This document shows positions 51,403-60,988 of a DNA stretch of 64,000 bases, piece by piece. The notes beneath the pieces are model-generated. The model was given only the letters and a program-made list of their open reading frames with translations, was not told where the DNA came from and did no database searches. The stretch's first letter is position 1. Every line of letters starts with the position of its first letter. The position numbers and the translations under genes were made by a program. This stretch comes from Pseudomonas pisciculturae (GTDB lineage Bacteria > Pseudomonadota > Gammaproteobacteria > Pseudomonadales > Pseudomonadaceae): assembly GCF_015461805.1 (NCBI RefSeq), contig NZ_JACVZE010000005.1, positions 434,001 to 498,000 on the forward strand, read 5' to 3'.

Positions 51403-52017
51403 ATGCACAGTCTGAATTTCTTCGTCACTTGCCTGATCGTCGTGCTGATTCCCGGTACCGGCGTGATCTTCACCGTGTCCACAGGCCTCATGGCCGGCAA
51501 ACGCGCCAGTGTGTTCGCTGCACTGGGATGCACCGCCGGGATTATCCCGCACTTGCTGGCGTCCATTCTCGGCCTCTCCGCCCTGCTACACACCAGTGCC
51601 TTGGCATTCGACATGCTGAAGTACGCAGGCGTCGCCTATCTGTTGTACGTGGCGTATGCCACCTGGCGGGATCGCTCGGCCTTTGCCGTGAGCGACACGC
51701 CGACGGTCTCCAGCTCGCGTAGTCTTATGTTGCGTGGTTTTCTAATGAATATCCTGAACCCGAAATTGACCATTTTCTTCCTGGCGTTCCTGCCACAATT
51801 CGTCACCCCAGGCAGCACCGCCCCTGCTGTGCAAATGTTGATGCTTAGTGGCGTGTTCATGGCCATGACGTTTACGGTATTCGTGGCGTATGGCCTGCTG
51901 GCCAATGTATTTAGTCGCACGGTGATTGAGTCGCCACGCGTGCAGAACTGGCTGCGGCGCAGTTTTGCCGCAGCGTTTGCGGGGCTGGGGTTGAATCTGG
52001 CGTTTGCGCAGCGCTGA
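51403..52017 (+). CDS. LysE/RhtB-family amino-acid exporter
   Basis: A 204-residue membrane protein with about six helices. The N-terminus LNFFVTCLIVVLIPGTGVIF and RGFLMNILNPKLTIFFLAFLPQFV are the LysE/RhtB signature. It exports amino acids or related compounds by proton exchange. The ATG at 51403 follows AAGGAG by 10 bp. Confidence 0.92.
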   Translation: MHSLNFFVTCLIVVLIPGTGVIFTVSTGLMAGKRASVFAALGCTAGIIPHLLASILGLSALLHTSALAFDMLKYAGVAYLLYVAYATWRDRSAFAVSDTPTVSSSRSLMLRGFLMNILNPKLTIFFLAFLPQFVTPGSTAPAVQMLMLSGVFMAMTFTVFVAYGLLANVFSRTVIESPRVQNWLRRSFAAAFAGLGLNLAFAQR

Positions 52018-52179
52018 AAGCCCACACTCATGCTTCAATCGCACGACGTCAATTGAAACGTCCTACGTGATCGCCAGATAAGCTCTACTCCTCTGCTCTA
52101 AAAACCTCTGCAAAGTCCCTCGACTGACTACACAGTGCGAGGGATTGCAGATGAATTTAATTGTTACCGGGGTCCAATC

Positions 52180-55100
52180 GTGAACCCCGCCATTGGCAGG
52201 CTGGCCCTGACCCCGATGGATGTGAAGACGGTCGATGTCGAGGCCGTGTTTCGTGACTTCCGTGAGTGCCTGAATACCTTTGACGAGTGGGCCGAAAGCT
52301 TTTGGAGCTTCTCGGCGCTGGATGTCGAGCAGGTTTTCAAAGTTGGGGAGGAAGTGGCGCTGGTCGCGCCCGTCAAAAGTTCGATCACTCCCAACACCAC
52401 CACCGCAATGTGCGGCGCAAACGGCACATTGACACTGGTGCATCTGTTCCAGAGCACGCGCTTTGTGCCCATCGGCAACACGCCGGTGATGCTACAACGC
52501 GTCGATCCCAAGGGCAGCCCACTGGGCGAACCGATCCACAAGACCATCGGCCCCAGCGGCATTCTCGAAATCAACGAGTGCGATCGTAACCAGCAGTACC
52601 GGGTCAGCTTTTATCCCAATGTTTCCAAGGATCACGTCAAGGCGCTCTATGCGTCTTATCAGACGGTGATTGATGAGCTGGAAGTGCGCCTGCGTGAAGC
52701 GTGGACGGATACCTTTGAAGCCCAGTGGAAAACCTTTGCCGACGCCAAGCCACTTGATCAACGCGGCATGCTTGAAAAAGCATTCCTACGGGGCATGGGC
52801 ACAGCGCTTTACAGCCTTTGGGACAATTTCACGCAGTTATATGACCTGTTGGCGGACATCAAGCCCAACAGTGAAAAGCTGCTGGCGTACCTCTCCCAAT
52901 CCGAACTCGATGAACTGCTGAAGCTGGGCAATGACGCCATTGCCAAGGGCTTGCTGGTGCTCAGTGATGAGCCGCTGATGTTTATCTACCTGTCGGCGAT
53001 AGCCAGCTGGGTGCGGATGTTGCCGCCCCAGGAAATGAACGAGGTGATGGGGGAAGTCACTGGCGAGGTGTTGATCGCCTTGCTGCTGTTGAGGGTTTTA
53101 GGTGCGATGGGGGTAGCGGTGCGCCTGGGGGCTCAGGTGCTGGCGCATATCAAATCCGTTCGGGCACGGCATTTGTTGGAGCTGCTGGCTAAGGCGTTGG
53201 TGGGAGGCAAGCTGGAAACCCATACCGACGCGGTTAAGCCGTTCGAGCTCGGAGGACCGGCTGCACCGGTAAAAACAATTCCGGCTGTGCCGTTGAAGGT
53301 TGGGGATCAATTGGTTTCGAACCCGGTGGCGATGGTTCGAGGCAAGGGTCAGCAGAGGACGGCGTTGGTTCGGCAAGAGTCTGTGGATGATGTGCCGGCT
53401 TCGGGTAAGAACCCGAACGGGGATACCGCTTCAAGTTCGGATAAAACGGCTACTGACGGCTGCCCGGTTTCGATGGTTACCGGGGAGGAATTGTTGACTT
53501 TGGTTGACGGTTCGCTGGACGGGATTCTGCCGTTTGAGTGGACCCGGCTGTACCGCACCAGCGCCGTGGAAGTGGATTGCGGGCTGGGGTTCGGCTGGAG
53601 CCACTCGCTGGCGCATCGGCTTTCTGTTGTGGGTGACTCGGTGGTGTGGACCGATCATGAAAATCGGTCGATTGCCCTGCCCTTGCCCTCTTCTTCTCGG
53701 CCTGCGATTACCAATAGCTTGGCCGAAGCGGCAATCTATCTGGGCGAAAAGCCGGATGAGTTGGTGCTGGCTCAAGCCTCACGTTTTTACCATTTCGTTA
53801 ACGGTTCGCTGACGGCGATCAGTGATGCGTATGGCAACCGGCTGCGTATTTCTCGTGATGTTTTGGGGCGTATTGAGCGGGTGAATAACGGTGTTGGGCG
53901 CTCGTTGTTTTTGCGCTACTCGGCCGATCGCATCGTGGCGGTGGATTACCAGATTCAGCGGGCCAAGGGTTATGAGCCCTACGTCTGGGTGACCGAGCAA
54001 AACATCGTTTCCTACGCCTATGGCGAACTCGGCAGGCTGATTTCGGCGACCAATGCCGTAGGCGAAAGCGAGGTTTATCGCTACGACGACCAGCACGTCA
54101 TTCTTGAACGGGGTTTGGCCGGTGGGGCGAGTTTCTTCTGGGGGTGGGAAAGGTCTGGCAAGGCGGCGCGATGTGTTCGGCATTGGGCCAGTTTTTCGCA
54201 GATGGACACGCGGTATGTCTGGGATGACAACGGCCGCGTCACGGTGTTTAACGCCGATGGCAGTCAGGAAGTGTATGTGCATGACCAGCACGCAAGGCTG
54301 GTGCAGCGGGTTGATCCGGATGGCGCGGAGCACTTCAAATCCTACGATGACAAAGGCCGGCTGACGGTTGAGCAAGACCCGCTGGGGGCGGTGACGGCGT
54401 ATCAGTACGACGACGCCGGGCGCTTGGTGGCGGTGTTTCCGGGAGACAATGAGCCGACAGCATACGAGCATGACAACGGCTTCATACGGGTTGTAAGACG
54501 CGGTGACGCGGTTTGGAAGTATGAAAGAAATGATCAGGGCGATGTCACGCGCAAGATTGATCCTGATGGGCATATCACCGATTACACCTACAACAAACAC
54601 GGGCAGCTGATTGGGGTTTGGTTCCCGGATAACAGCTCTCAACGGCTAGTCTGGAATGCGCGCGGACAGCTCACTGAAGAACAGCTGCCCAATGGCGGGA
54701 TCAAGCGGTATCGCTATGACGATATTGGGCGGCAGATCGCGCGTGAGGATGAGCATGGTGCGCTGACCCAGTATCAGTGGGACCACGTTGGGCGCTTGGT
54801 TCGGGTAGTCCTACCGGGCGGCGCTTGCAGGGAATACAGCTATAACCCCTACGGAAAAATCACCGCCGAGCGTGATGAGCTCGGGCGTGTTACGCGCTAC
54901 GAGTACGCGGATGGTTTGCACCTGATCAGCCGTCGCATCAACGCTGACGGCACCCAGGTTAAATACCACTACGACAATGTTCGGTTGTTGCTGACCGAGA
55001 TCGAAAACGAGGTTGGCGAAACCTATCGGTTGCAATACCACGCCAACGGCCTGATCCAACAGGAAACCGGATTCGATGGCCAGCGCACCGCCTACGTCTA

Positions 55101-56859
55101 CGACCTTAACGGCAATCTGCAAGAGAAGACCGAGCATGGCGATGACGGCAGTCAGCTCGTCACCCGCTACGAACGCGACTTCGTCGGACGCCTCATACGA
55201 AAAACCCTGCCCGACAGCAGTGTTGTTGACTATGCCTACGACCGCCAGGGCAATCTCCTTAGCGTCGACGACAGCCACTGGTTTTTAGCCTACGAATACG
55301 ACCAACAAAACCGCCTCACCGCCGAACACCAAGGCTGGGGCACCTTGCGTTACGGCTATGACGCCTGCGGCCAGCTTCAAAAACTGCGCCTACCGGATAA
55401 CAACCGTGTTGTTTTTAATCATGCCAAAGGCGGCCACCTCGCCACCGTCGAACTCAACGGTTCAACGCTTACTTCTCACCTATTCAAATCAGGCCAGGAA
55501 CACCAACGCCAGCAAGGCCAACTCCTCAACCACTACCACTACGACGACCAACAGCGCCTCCACGCCCACGCCGTCACCCAACAAAACCACTACCTCTACC
55601 AACGCCAATACGACTACGACAAATCCAACAACCTCACCCGCCTGCTCGACACCCGCAAAGGCGAACACCGCTACCAGTACGACCCACTCAACCGCCTAAC
55701 CCGCGCCGACCATTCCCAAGACCTGCAAGAACGCTTCGGTCACGACCCGGCTAGCAACCTGCTCATGCAAGACCGCCCCGGCCCCGACATCGTGGCTGGC
55801 AATCGTCTGTTGATGCAGGGCGACAACCACTACGACTACGACGCCTTCGGCAATCTGATCCGTGAACGACGCGGCAAGGGCCCGCAGCACGTCACCGAAT
55901 ACCGCTACGACTGCCAACATCGGTTAATAAGCGTCACCAAACCCAACGGCCAAGCCGCCAGCTACCGCTACGACCCATTCGGCAGGCGCATCAGCAAAAC
56001 CGTCGACAACATCACCACGGAGTTCTTCTGGCAAGGCGACAAACTCATCGCCGAATACCACAAAGATAAACACCGAAGCTACCTCTACGAACCCGACAGC
56101 TTCCGCCCGCTGGCCCTTCTGGAAGGCTTTGGCCCAAAAGCCACCAAGCCCTACCACTATCAGCTCGACCACCTCGGCACACCACAGGAACTCACAACTC
56201 CCGAAGGCGAAATCGTCTGGTCTGCTCACTACCGCGCCTACGGCGAAATTTCCCGGCTCGACATCAGAAAAGTCGACAACCCACTACGATTCCAAGGCCA
56301 GTACTTCGACCAAGAAAGCGGCCTGCACTACAACCGCCATCGCTACTACAACCCGGATATCGGCCGCTACCTGACGCCTGACCCGGTGAAGTTGGCGGGT
56401 GGGATCAACGCCTACCAGTACGCAACCAACCCTACAGGGTGGATAGATCCATTAGGGTTGAGTTGCAGGGCTGGGAATTGCCCCGGCGGCGTACTAGACA
56501 CACATGAGAACGAAGGCGGTCATTTAATAGAAAAGCACGTCGGGCAGACAGACAGGCAACTGTTTGAAAGGCTCAATCTGGAGCCACATATTCCTGCAGC
56601 CTCTACATTCAAAACCATTGAGGAAGCTGAAACTCTTGTGTCTAATACTTTAACTGCGAGACGCCAAGAGATATCCATATTTTTAGAAGGTAGAGGAGAC
56701 AAACATATCATTCACGAAAGTTCCAACCTGCCTGTAGGCGTGAGCATAATTAGAGGAACTGAAACCTCTATACCTGTTTATAATTTCATTCTAGTTCTAA
56801 GGAGAAAACCAACGATGCCTGATGGCTATCTATTACTAACAGGATACCCAGAAAAATGA
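52180..56859 (+). CDS. RHS-repeat polymorphic toxin with RNase A-like C-terminal domain
   Basis: A 1559-residue protein (GTG 52180, GGGG upstream; an in-frame GTG at 52135 and an ATG at 52216 are alternatives). The N-terminal 400 residues include hydrophobic helices (about 270-330) and a segment starting DGCPVSMVTGEELLTLVDGS that introduces the RHS barrel. YD repeats (YDxxGRLxxVxxP) run from about 590 to 1330. The core ends YLTPDPVKLAGGINAYQYAT followed by NPTGWIDPLGL, after which a self-cleaved tip of about 130 residues begins. The tip (GGHLIEKHVGQTDRQLFERL, then AASTFKTIEEAETLVSNTL) matches the bacterial RNase A-like toxin domain of CdiA proteins and should degrade RNA in a competitor. Delivery by type VI secretion is likely, but no vgrG or EagR chaperone is adjacent. 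The tip is visibly AT-rich. Confidence 0.92.
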   Translation: MNPAIGRLALTPMDVKTVDVEAVFRDFRECLNTFDEWAESFWSFSALDVEQVFKVGEEVALVAPVKSSITPNTTTAMCGANGTLTLVHLFQSTRFVPIGNTPVMLQRVDPKGSPLGEPIHKTIGPSGILEINECDRNQQYRVSFYPNVSKDHVKALYASYQTVIDELEVRLREAWTDTFEAQWKTFADAKPLDQRGMLEKAFLRGMGTALYSLWDNFTQLYDLLADIKPNSEKLLAYLSQSELDELLKLGNDAIAKGLLVLSDEPLMFIYLSAIASWVRMLPPQEMNEVMGEVTGEVLIALLLLRVLGAMGVAVRLGAQVLAHIKSVRARHLLELLAKALVGGKLETHTDAVKPFELGGPAAPVKTIPAVPLKVGDQLVSNPVAMVRGKGQQRTALVRQESVDDVPASGKNPNGDTASSSDKTATDGCPVSMVTGEELLTLVDGSLDGILPFEWTRLYRTSAVEVDCGLGFGWSHSLAHRLSVVGDSVVWTDHENRSIALPLPSSSRPAITNSLAEAAIYLGEKPDELVLAQASRFYHFVNGSLTAISDAYGNRLRISRDVLGRIERVNNGVGRSLFLRYSADRIVAVDYQIQRAKGYEPYVWVTEQNIVSYAYGELGRLISATNAVGESEVYRYDDQHVILERGLAGGASFFWGWERSGKAARCVRHWASFSQMDTRYVWDDNGRVTVFNADGSQEVYVHDQHARLVQRVDPDGAEHFKSYDDKGRLTVEQDPLGAVTAYQYDDAGRLVAVFPGDNEPTAYEHDNGFIRVVRRGDAVWKYERNDQGDVTRKIDPDGHITDYTYNKHGQLIGVWFPDNSSQRLVWNARGQLTEEQLPNGGIKRYRYDDIGRQIAREDEHGALTQYQWDHVGRLVRVVLPGGACREYSYNPYGKITAERDELGRVTRYEYADGLHLISRRINADGTQVKYHYDNVRLLLTEIENEVGETYRLQYHANGLIQQETGFDGQRTAYVYDLNGNLQEKTEHGDDGSQLVTRYERDFVGRLIRKTLPDSSVVDYAYDRQGNLLSVDDSHWFLAYEYDQQNRLTAEHQGWGTLRYGYDACGQLQKLRLPDNNRVVFNHAKGGHLATVELNGSTLTSHLFKSGQEHQRQQGQLLNHYHYDDQQRLHAHAVTQQNHYLYQRQYDYDKSNNLTRLLDTRKGEHRYQYDPLNRLTRADHSQDLQERFGHDPASNLLMQDRPGPDIVAGNRLLMQGDNHYDYDAFGNLIRERRGKGPQHVTEYRYDCQHRLISVTKPNGQAASYRYDPFGRRISKTVDNITTEFFWQGDKLIAEYHKDKHRSYLYEPDSFRPLALLEGFGPKATKPYHYQLDHLGTPQELTTPEGEIVWSAHYRAYGEISRLDIRKVDNPLRFQGQYFDQESGLHYNRHRYYNPDIGRYLTPDPVKLAGGINAYQYATNPTGWIDPLGLSCRAGNCPGGVLDTHENEGGHLIEKHVGQTDRQLFERLNLEPHIPAASTFKTIEEAETLVSNTLTARRQEISIFLEGRGDKHIIHESSNLPVGVSIIRGTETSIPVYNFILVLRRKPTMPDGYLLLTGYPEK

Positions 56860-57170
56860 ACATCCCTTTGACCAAGCTCCAACAGTTTCTCGGCGCATAC
56901 TTCAATCAAGATTGGGTATATGACTATACTTCAGCCGACGAGGTGATTGACTCATTTTTAACAGAGTCATCCCGAGACACAATCATCACCGTAAAGGAAG
57001 AAATTCTAGAATTAAAAAAAACTTGCACAAATGAACAAGAGTTCCAAGACAAGCTACTGCGCGAACAGCATTGCTACTATTACTACCCACATGAATGGAC
57101 ATCTGGAAAGCTATGGCTTGAACATGTGATAAGCAAAATAGATACGTTCCTACATCAGCCAGAAAATTAG
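56856..57170 (+). CDS. Immunity protein for the RHS RNase A-like toxin
   Basis: A 104-residue acidic protein (MNIPLTKLQQFLGAYFNQDW, then YDYTSADEVIDSFL) that starts in an ATGA overlap with the toxin stop. Size, acidity, overlap and AT-rich composition are those of cognate immunity proteins. The opening half resembles the CdiI family that guards against contact-dependent inhibition toxins. It should bind and block the toxin tip in the producing cell. Confidence 0.88.
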   Translation: MNIPLTKLQQFLGAYFNQDWVYDYTSADEVIDSFLTESSRDTIITVKEEILELKKTCTNEQEFQDKLLREQHCYYYYPHEWTSGKLWLEHVISKIDTFLHQPEN

Positions 57171-57231
57171 GACGATCAGGCTTATAAAATCAGCGCCGGC
57201 GCGATTGCGGTGGATCAGCATAGTATTTGTT

Positions 57232-57274
57232 GGCTGACACACCGCCATCGGGGGCAAGCCCCCTCCCACATTTT
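57232..57274. repeat. Single REP half-element
   Basis: GGCTGACACACCGCCATCGG followed by GGGCAAGCCCCCTCCCACA equals the right arm of the elements at 35918 and 40417, but no left arm is present. It is just downstream of the immunity gene, so the insertion of the toxin module may have cut the element. Confidence 0.75.
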
Positions 57275-57289
57275 GAATTGCAGCGGGTG

Positions 57290-58264
57290 TTAGATCCCCG
57301 CCAACGCCAGATCCATCGCAAAGTACGTAAAAATCAAATCCGCCCCCGCCCGCTTGATCGACCCCAACGTCTCGCGCACCACGCGATCCTCATCAATCGC
57401 CCCCGCCTGTGCGCCAAACTTGATCATCGCGTACTCACCGCTCACCTGGTACGCCGCCACCGGCAACCGCGAGGCTTCGCGGATGTCGCGGATGATGTCG
57501 AGGTAGGCACCGGCCGGTTTGACCATCAGCGCGTCCGCGCCTTCCTGTTCGTCCAGCAATGATTCGCGCACGGCTTCGCGGCGGTTCATTGGGTTCATCT
57601 GGTAGCTTTTGCGGTCGCCCTTGAGGGCGCTGCCGCCGGCTTCGCGGAACGGGCCGTAGAGGGCCGAGGCGAATTTGGTCGAGTAGGCCATGATCGGGAT
57701 GTGGGTGAAACCGGCGTCATCCAGGGCGCGGCGGATGGCTTGGACCTGGCCGTCCATGGCAGCCGAGGGTGCGATCACGTCGGCGCCGGCGCGGGCGGCA
57801 GCTACGGCTTGTTTGCCGAGGTTGACCAGGGTTGCATCGTTGTCGACATGGGCGCCGTGCATCACGCCGCAGTGGCCGTGGTCGGTGTATTCGCAAAAGC
57901 AGGTGTCGGACATCACGATCATTTCCGGCACGGCGTCCTTGATGATCGAGGACATGCGCGAGACCAGGCCGCGTTCTTTCCAGGTGTCGCTGCCGCTGGC
58001 GTCCAAGTGGTGGGACACGCCAAAGGTCATCACCGACTTGATGCCGGCGCGGGCGTAGCGCTCGATTTCGCTGGCGAGCTTTTTCTCAGGAATACGTTGC
58101 ACGCCCGGCATGCTGGTAATCGGCACGAAGTCGTCGATTTCTTCTTCGACGAAGATCGGCAGCACCAGGTCGTTGAGGGTGAACTCGGTCTCCTGGAACA
58201 AACCACGCAGCTCCGGGGAGCGGCGCAGGCGGCGTGGGCGGGCTTGGGGGAACTGGCTGGTCAT
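57290..58264 (-). CDS. hemB: Delta-aminolevulinic acid dehydratase (porphobilinogen synthase)
   Basis: A 324-residue enzyme joining two aminolevulinate molecules in haem synthesis. The catalytic lysines are in AYSTKFASALYG and GADALMVKPAGAY; the metal-site segment is DTCFCEYTDHGHCG. The ATG at 58264 (MTSQFPQARPRRLRR) is preceded by AGGA; the longer frame has no family match. Confidence 0.97.
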   Translation of the reverse strand: MTSQFPQARPRRLRRSPELRGLFQETEFTLNDLVLPIFVEEEIDDFVPITSMPGVQRIPEKKLASEIERYARAGIKSVMTFGVSHHLDASGSDTWKERGLVSRMSSIIKDAVPEMIVMSDTCFCEYTDHGHCGVMHGAHVDNDATLVNLGKQAVAAARAGADVIAPSAAMDGQVQAIRRALDDAGFTHIPIMAYSTKFASALYGPFREAGGSALKGDRKSYQMNPMNRREAVRESLLDEQEGADALMVKPAGAYLDIIRDIREASRLPVAAYQVSGEYAMIKFGAQAGAIDEDRVVRETLGSIKRAGADLIFTYFAMDLALAGI

Positions 58265-58380
58265 GGCTGTCCTGAAATAATGACGAAATCTTTGGGGCGA
58301 AAGCTTATGCCCACTGGCATGCGCAGCACAAACGCCGAGGGGCCAATAGTGTATTGCTCGGGCCGTAATAATGTATTGAT

Positions 58381-59223
58381 CTAGAGCTGTAGACGCCCTT
58401 CGATGCACACCGCGACGGCGCCGCCGACCCAGATTTCATCGCCTTGGCGTTCGACGCGAATACGCCCTGCACGCCCAATCGCCGTGCCCTGGCTGACCAC
58501 AAAGCGATCCGGCGCCAAGCCTTCTGCGAGCAACCATTGGGCAACGCCGGCGTTCAGGCTGCCGGTGGCCGGGTCTTCCTGGGCGCCGTCGCCTGCGACA
58601 AAGGCACGCACTTCAAACTGAGCGTCCACATCGTCGAGATTGGGGTCGCAGGGGGCAATCACGCCCACGGCCAAGCCGAGCAACTGCGAGTAGTCCGGCT
58701 GCAAATCCAGTACCTGACTGCGATCGGCCAACATCAGTGCCAGCCAGCCCGCACCGTTGTCGACCCACTGGCTGCGTACGATGGCTTGCGGGCTCAGGCC
58801 CAATCCCAGGCGTACGCGCTCAAGCAAAGGCGCCTCCACCGCGCCGGAGCGCAACAAAGGCGGCGCAATAAACGCCAGCTCAGCGCCTTGGCGACGGATG
58901 CGCACCAGGCCGATTTCGCACTCCTGAATGATCTCTTCGCCTTTTGGAACGCCGCCAGCTTGCAGCCAGGCATGGCAACTGCCCAGCGTCGGGTGACCGG
59001 CGAAAGGCAGCTCCTTCAGGGTGGTAAAAATGCGCACCCGGTAGTCAGCCTTGGGGTCGCGCGGGGTAAGCAAAAACGTGGTTTCGCTGAGATTGGTCCA
59101 ATTGGCAAAATCGGCCATTTGCTGGTCTGTCAGGCTGTCGGCGCCAAACACCACGGCCAGCGGGTTGCCTTTAAGCGGCACGCTGCTGAACACATCCAGT
59201 TGTTTGAAATCAAAAGTCGGCAT
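58381..59223 (-). CDS. PhzF-family isomerase
   Basis: A 280-residue diaminopimelate-epimerase-fold protein. The catalytic acid is in TNLSETTFLL, with FAGHPTLGSCHAWL and the mirrored GDGAQEDPATGSLNAGVA in the second half. PhzF itself isomerises a phenazine precursor, but stand-alone members like this one are generally of unknown substrate; no phenazine genes are near. It lies 4 bp after the GST gene, so the two are co-transcribed. Confidence 0.9.
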   Translation of the reverse strand: MPTFDFKQLDVFSSVPLKGNPLAVVFGADSLTDQQMADFANWTNLSETTFLLTPRDPKADYRVRIFTTLKELPFAGHPTLGSCHAWLQAGGVPKGEEIIQECEIGLVRIRRQGAELAFIAPPLLRSGAVEAPLLERVRLGLGLSPQAIVRSQWVDNGAGWLALMLADRSQVLDLQPDYSQLLGLAVGVIAPCDPNLDDVDAQFEVRAFVAGDGAQEDPATGSLNAGVAQWLLAEGLAPDRFVVSQGTAIGRAGRIRVERQGDEIWVGGAVAVCIEGRLQL

Positions 59224-59227
59224 CGGC

Positions 59228-59926
59228 TCAGCTCGGAATATTCAGGCCACGGATCACCGCCGGGCGGGCAACGAAGCCGTCCAGCGCGCGCAGTACGTTG
59301 GGGAAGTCGGCAATGCCCACCAGGTCGCCCGACTCGTAGAAACCGATCAGGTTGCGAATCCACGGGAAGGTGGCGATGTCGGCGATGCTGTAGTCGTCAC
59401 CCATGATCCAGGTGCGGCCCAGCAGGCGCTTTTCAAGCACATCCAGCAGGCGTCGGGACTCAGCGGCGTAGCGGTCCCGGGGGCGCTTGTCTTCATAGGC
59501 CTTGCCGGCAAACTTGTTGAAGAAACCCAACTGGCCAAACATCGGGCCGATGCCGCCCATCTGGAACATCAACCATTGAAGGGTTTCGTAGCGGGTGGCT
59601 GGGTCTTCAGAGAGCAACTGGCTGGTTTTTTCTGCGAGGTAGATAAGGATCGCACCGGATTCGAACAGCGCCAACGGCACGCCGCCGGGGCCATTGGGGT
59701 CGATGATCGCAGGGATCTTGTTGTTGGGGTTTAGGGACAAAAACTCGGGGGACAACTGATCCTGGGTATCGAAGCTGACCTTATGTGCCTCGTAAGGCAG
59801 GCCAAGCTCTTCGAGCATGATCGACACTTTTACCCCGTTGGGGGTGGGCAGCGAGTACAGTTGCAGGCGCTCCGGGTGCTGGGCAGGCCATTTGCTGTTG
59901 ATCGGGAAGGCGGCGAGAGGGTTCAT
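59228..59926 (-). CDS. Glutathione S-transferase, Nu-class (YghU/YfcG type)
   Basis: A 232-residue GST: thioredoxin-like domain with YSLPTPNGVKVSIMLEELGL (active TPNG), LNPNNKIPAIID and FESGAILIYLAE, then the helical domain (DYSIADIATFPW). Nu-class enzymes are disulfide-bond reductases that bind two glutathiones. The ATG at 59926 (MNPLAAF) is chosen. Confidence 0.92.
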   Translation of the reverse strand: MNPLAAFPINSKWPAQHPERLQLYSLPTPNGVKVSIMLEELGLPYEAHKVSFDTQDQLSPEFLSLNPNNKIPAIIDPNGPGGVPLALFESGAILIYLAEKTSQLLSEDPATRYETLQWLMFQMGGIGPMFGQLGFFNKFAGKAYEDKRPRDRYAAESRRLLDVLEKRLLGRTWIMGDDYSIADIATFPWIRNLIGFYESGDLVGIADFPNVLRALDGFVARPAVIRGLNIPS

Positions 59927-60177
59927 AGGGAAATCCCTGAGCAGAAAGCCTCCATCATAGTCATCTGGCTGATGTCCTGCATGGGTCACGAATGCGCAAC
60001 ATCAGCGGGCTATTATCCCGCGTGGGCGAACCAATACGCCCTTGCGCACTCTTAAGTGCGCTTGAAGGGTGAATGGAGGCACCTTGCTATAACGACAAGG
60101 AACACCGCTGGACGCAGGATGCGTCACTGGGGCCGGGCATGTCAGCCTTAATCCGATGCACTTAAGACTCGACATTT

Positions 60178-60879
60178 ATGACCATCAAGCCTCTGTGCCT
60201 TGCGAAACGCCTGAAACGATATTCATACATCATGTTGCCTATTTTGTTGGTGGGCGGCGCCATCGGCCTGACCCTGGAGTCGCGCACGAGCAAAGCCGAA
60301 CAGGCAGACGGTGTGCAAACCCTGGTGTTCCTGCGCCACGGCGAAAAACCTGCCGGCGGCCTCGGCCAGCTCAATTGCCAGGGCCTCAACCGGGCGATGA
60401 ACCTGGCCACCCTGCTGCCGGAAAAATTCGGCAAGGCCGATTTTGTGTTTGCTGCCAACCCGACGCGCAATGTCGAGGAAGGCGAGCTGGACAATTCCTA
60501 CAGCTACATTCGCCCCCTGATGACCATCAGCCCCAGTGCTATCAAGCTCGGCCTGCCGGTGAACATCAACTTTTCTGCGAATGACACCAGTGACCTCGCC
60601 GATGAGCTGGTGGAAGACAAGTACCACAACGCGACCATCTACACCGCGTGGTCCCACGGCTACCTGCCGGAGTTGATCAACAAGGTGGCCAGCGAAGCCT
60701 CGGGTGAAAAGCACACCATCACCGACGATTGGTCTGGCAGTGATTACGACACGCTGTATGTGCTGACGCTGACCTGGCATAACGGCAAGGCTTCGCTGTT
60801 GAGCCGCAACTATAAGCAAGGCTTGAACAACGGTGACGAGAGCTGCCCGGACCCGACGCAGGTCAGCGCAGACTCCTGA
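60178..60879 (+). CDS. Histidine phosphatase family protein, membrane-anchored
   Basis: A 233-residue protein. An N-terminal membrane helix (about residues 18-36, MLPILLVGGAIGLTL) is followed by a phosphohistidine-type active site LVFLRHGEKPAGG. The second catalytic histidine may be in AWSHGYLPEL. Substrate unknown. A 251-bp region precedes it; a terminator follows the stop. Confidence 0.8.
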   Translation: MTIKPLCLAKRLKRYSYIMLPILLVGGAIGLTLESRTSKAEQADGVQTLVFLRHGEKPAGGLGQLNCQGLNRAMNLATLLPEKFGKADFVFAANPTRNVEEGELDNSYSYIRPLMTISPSAIKLGLPVNINFSANDTSDLADELVEDKYHNATIYTAWSHGYLPELINKVASEASGEKHTITDDWSGSDYDTLYVLTLTWHNGKASLLSRNYKQGLNNGDESCPDPTQVSADS

Positions 60880-60928
60880 TGGCTAGGCCTCGGCCAGGCA
60901 ATTCATAAGTAGCAGGTACAGACCAACA

Positions 60929-60970
60929 AAAACGCCGCATTCTGTCAGACAGAATGCGGCGTTTTGTTTT
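60929..60970. terminator. Bidirectional terminator
   Basis: AAAACGCCGCATTCTG and CAGAATGCGGCGTTTT are perfect inverted arms of 16 bp around a 5-base loop, then TTTT. It lies between two convergent genes and can serve both. Confidence 0.93.
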
Positions 60971-60988
60971 CGGGCAATGGCCCGCTGA

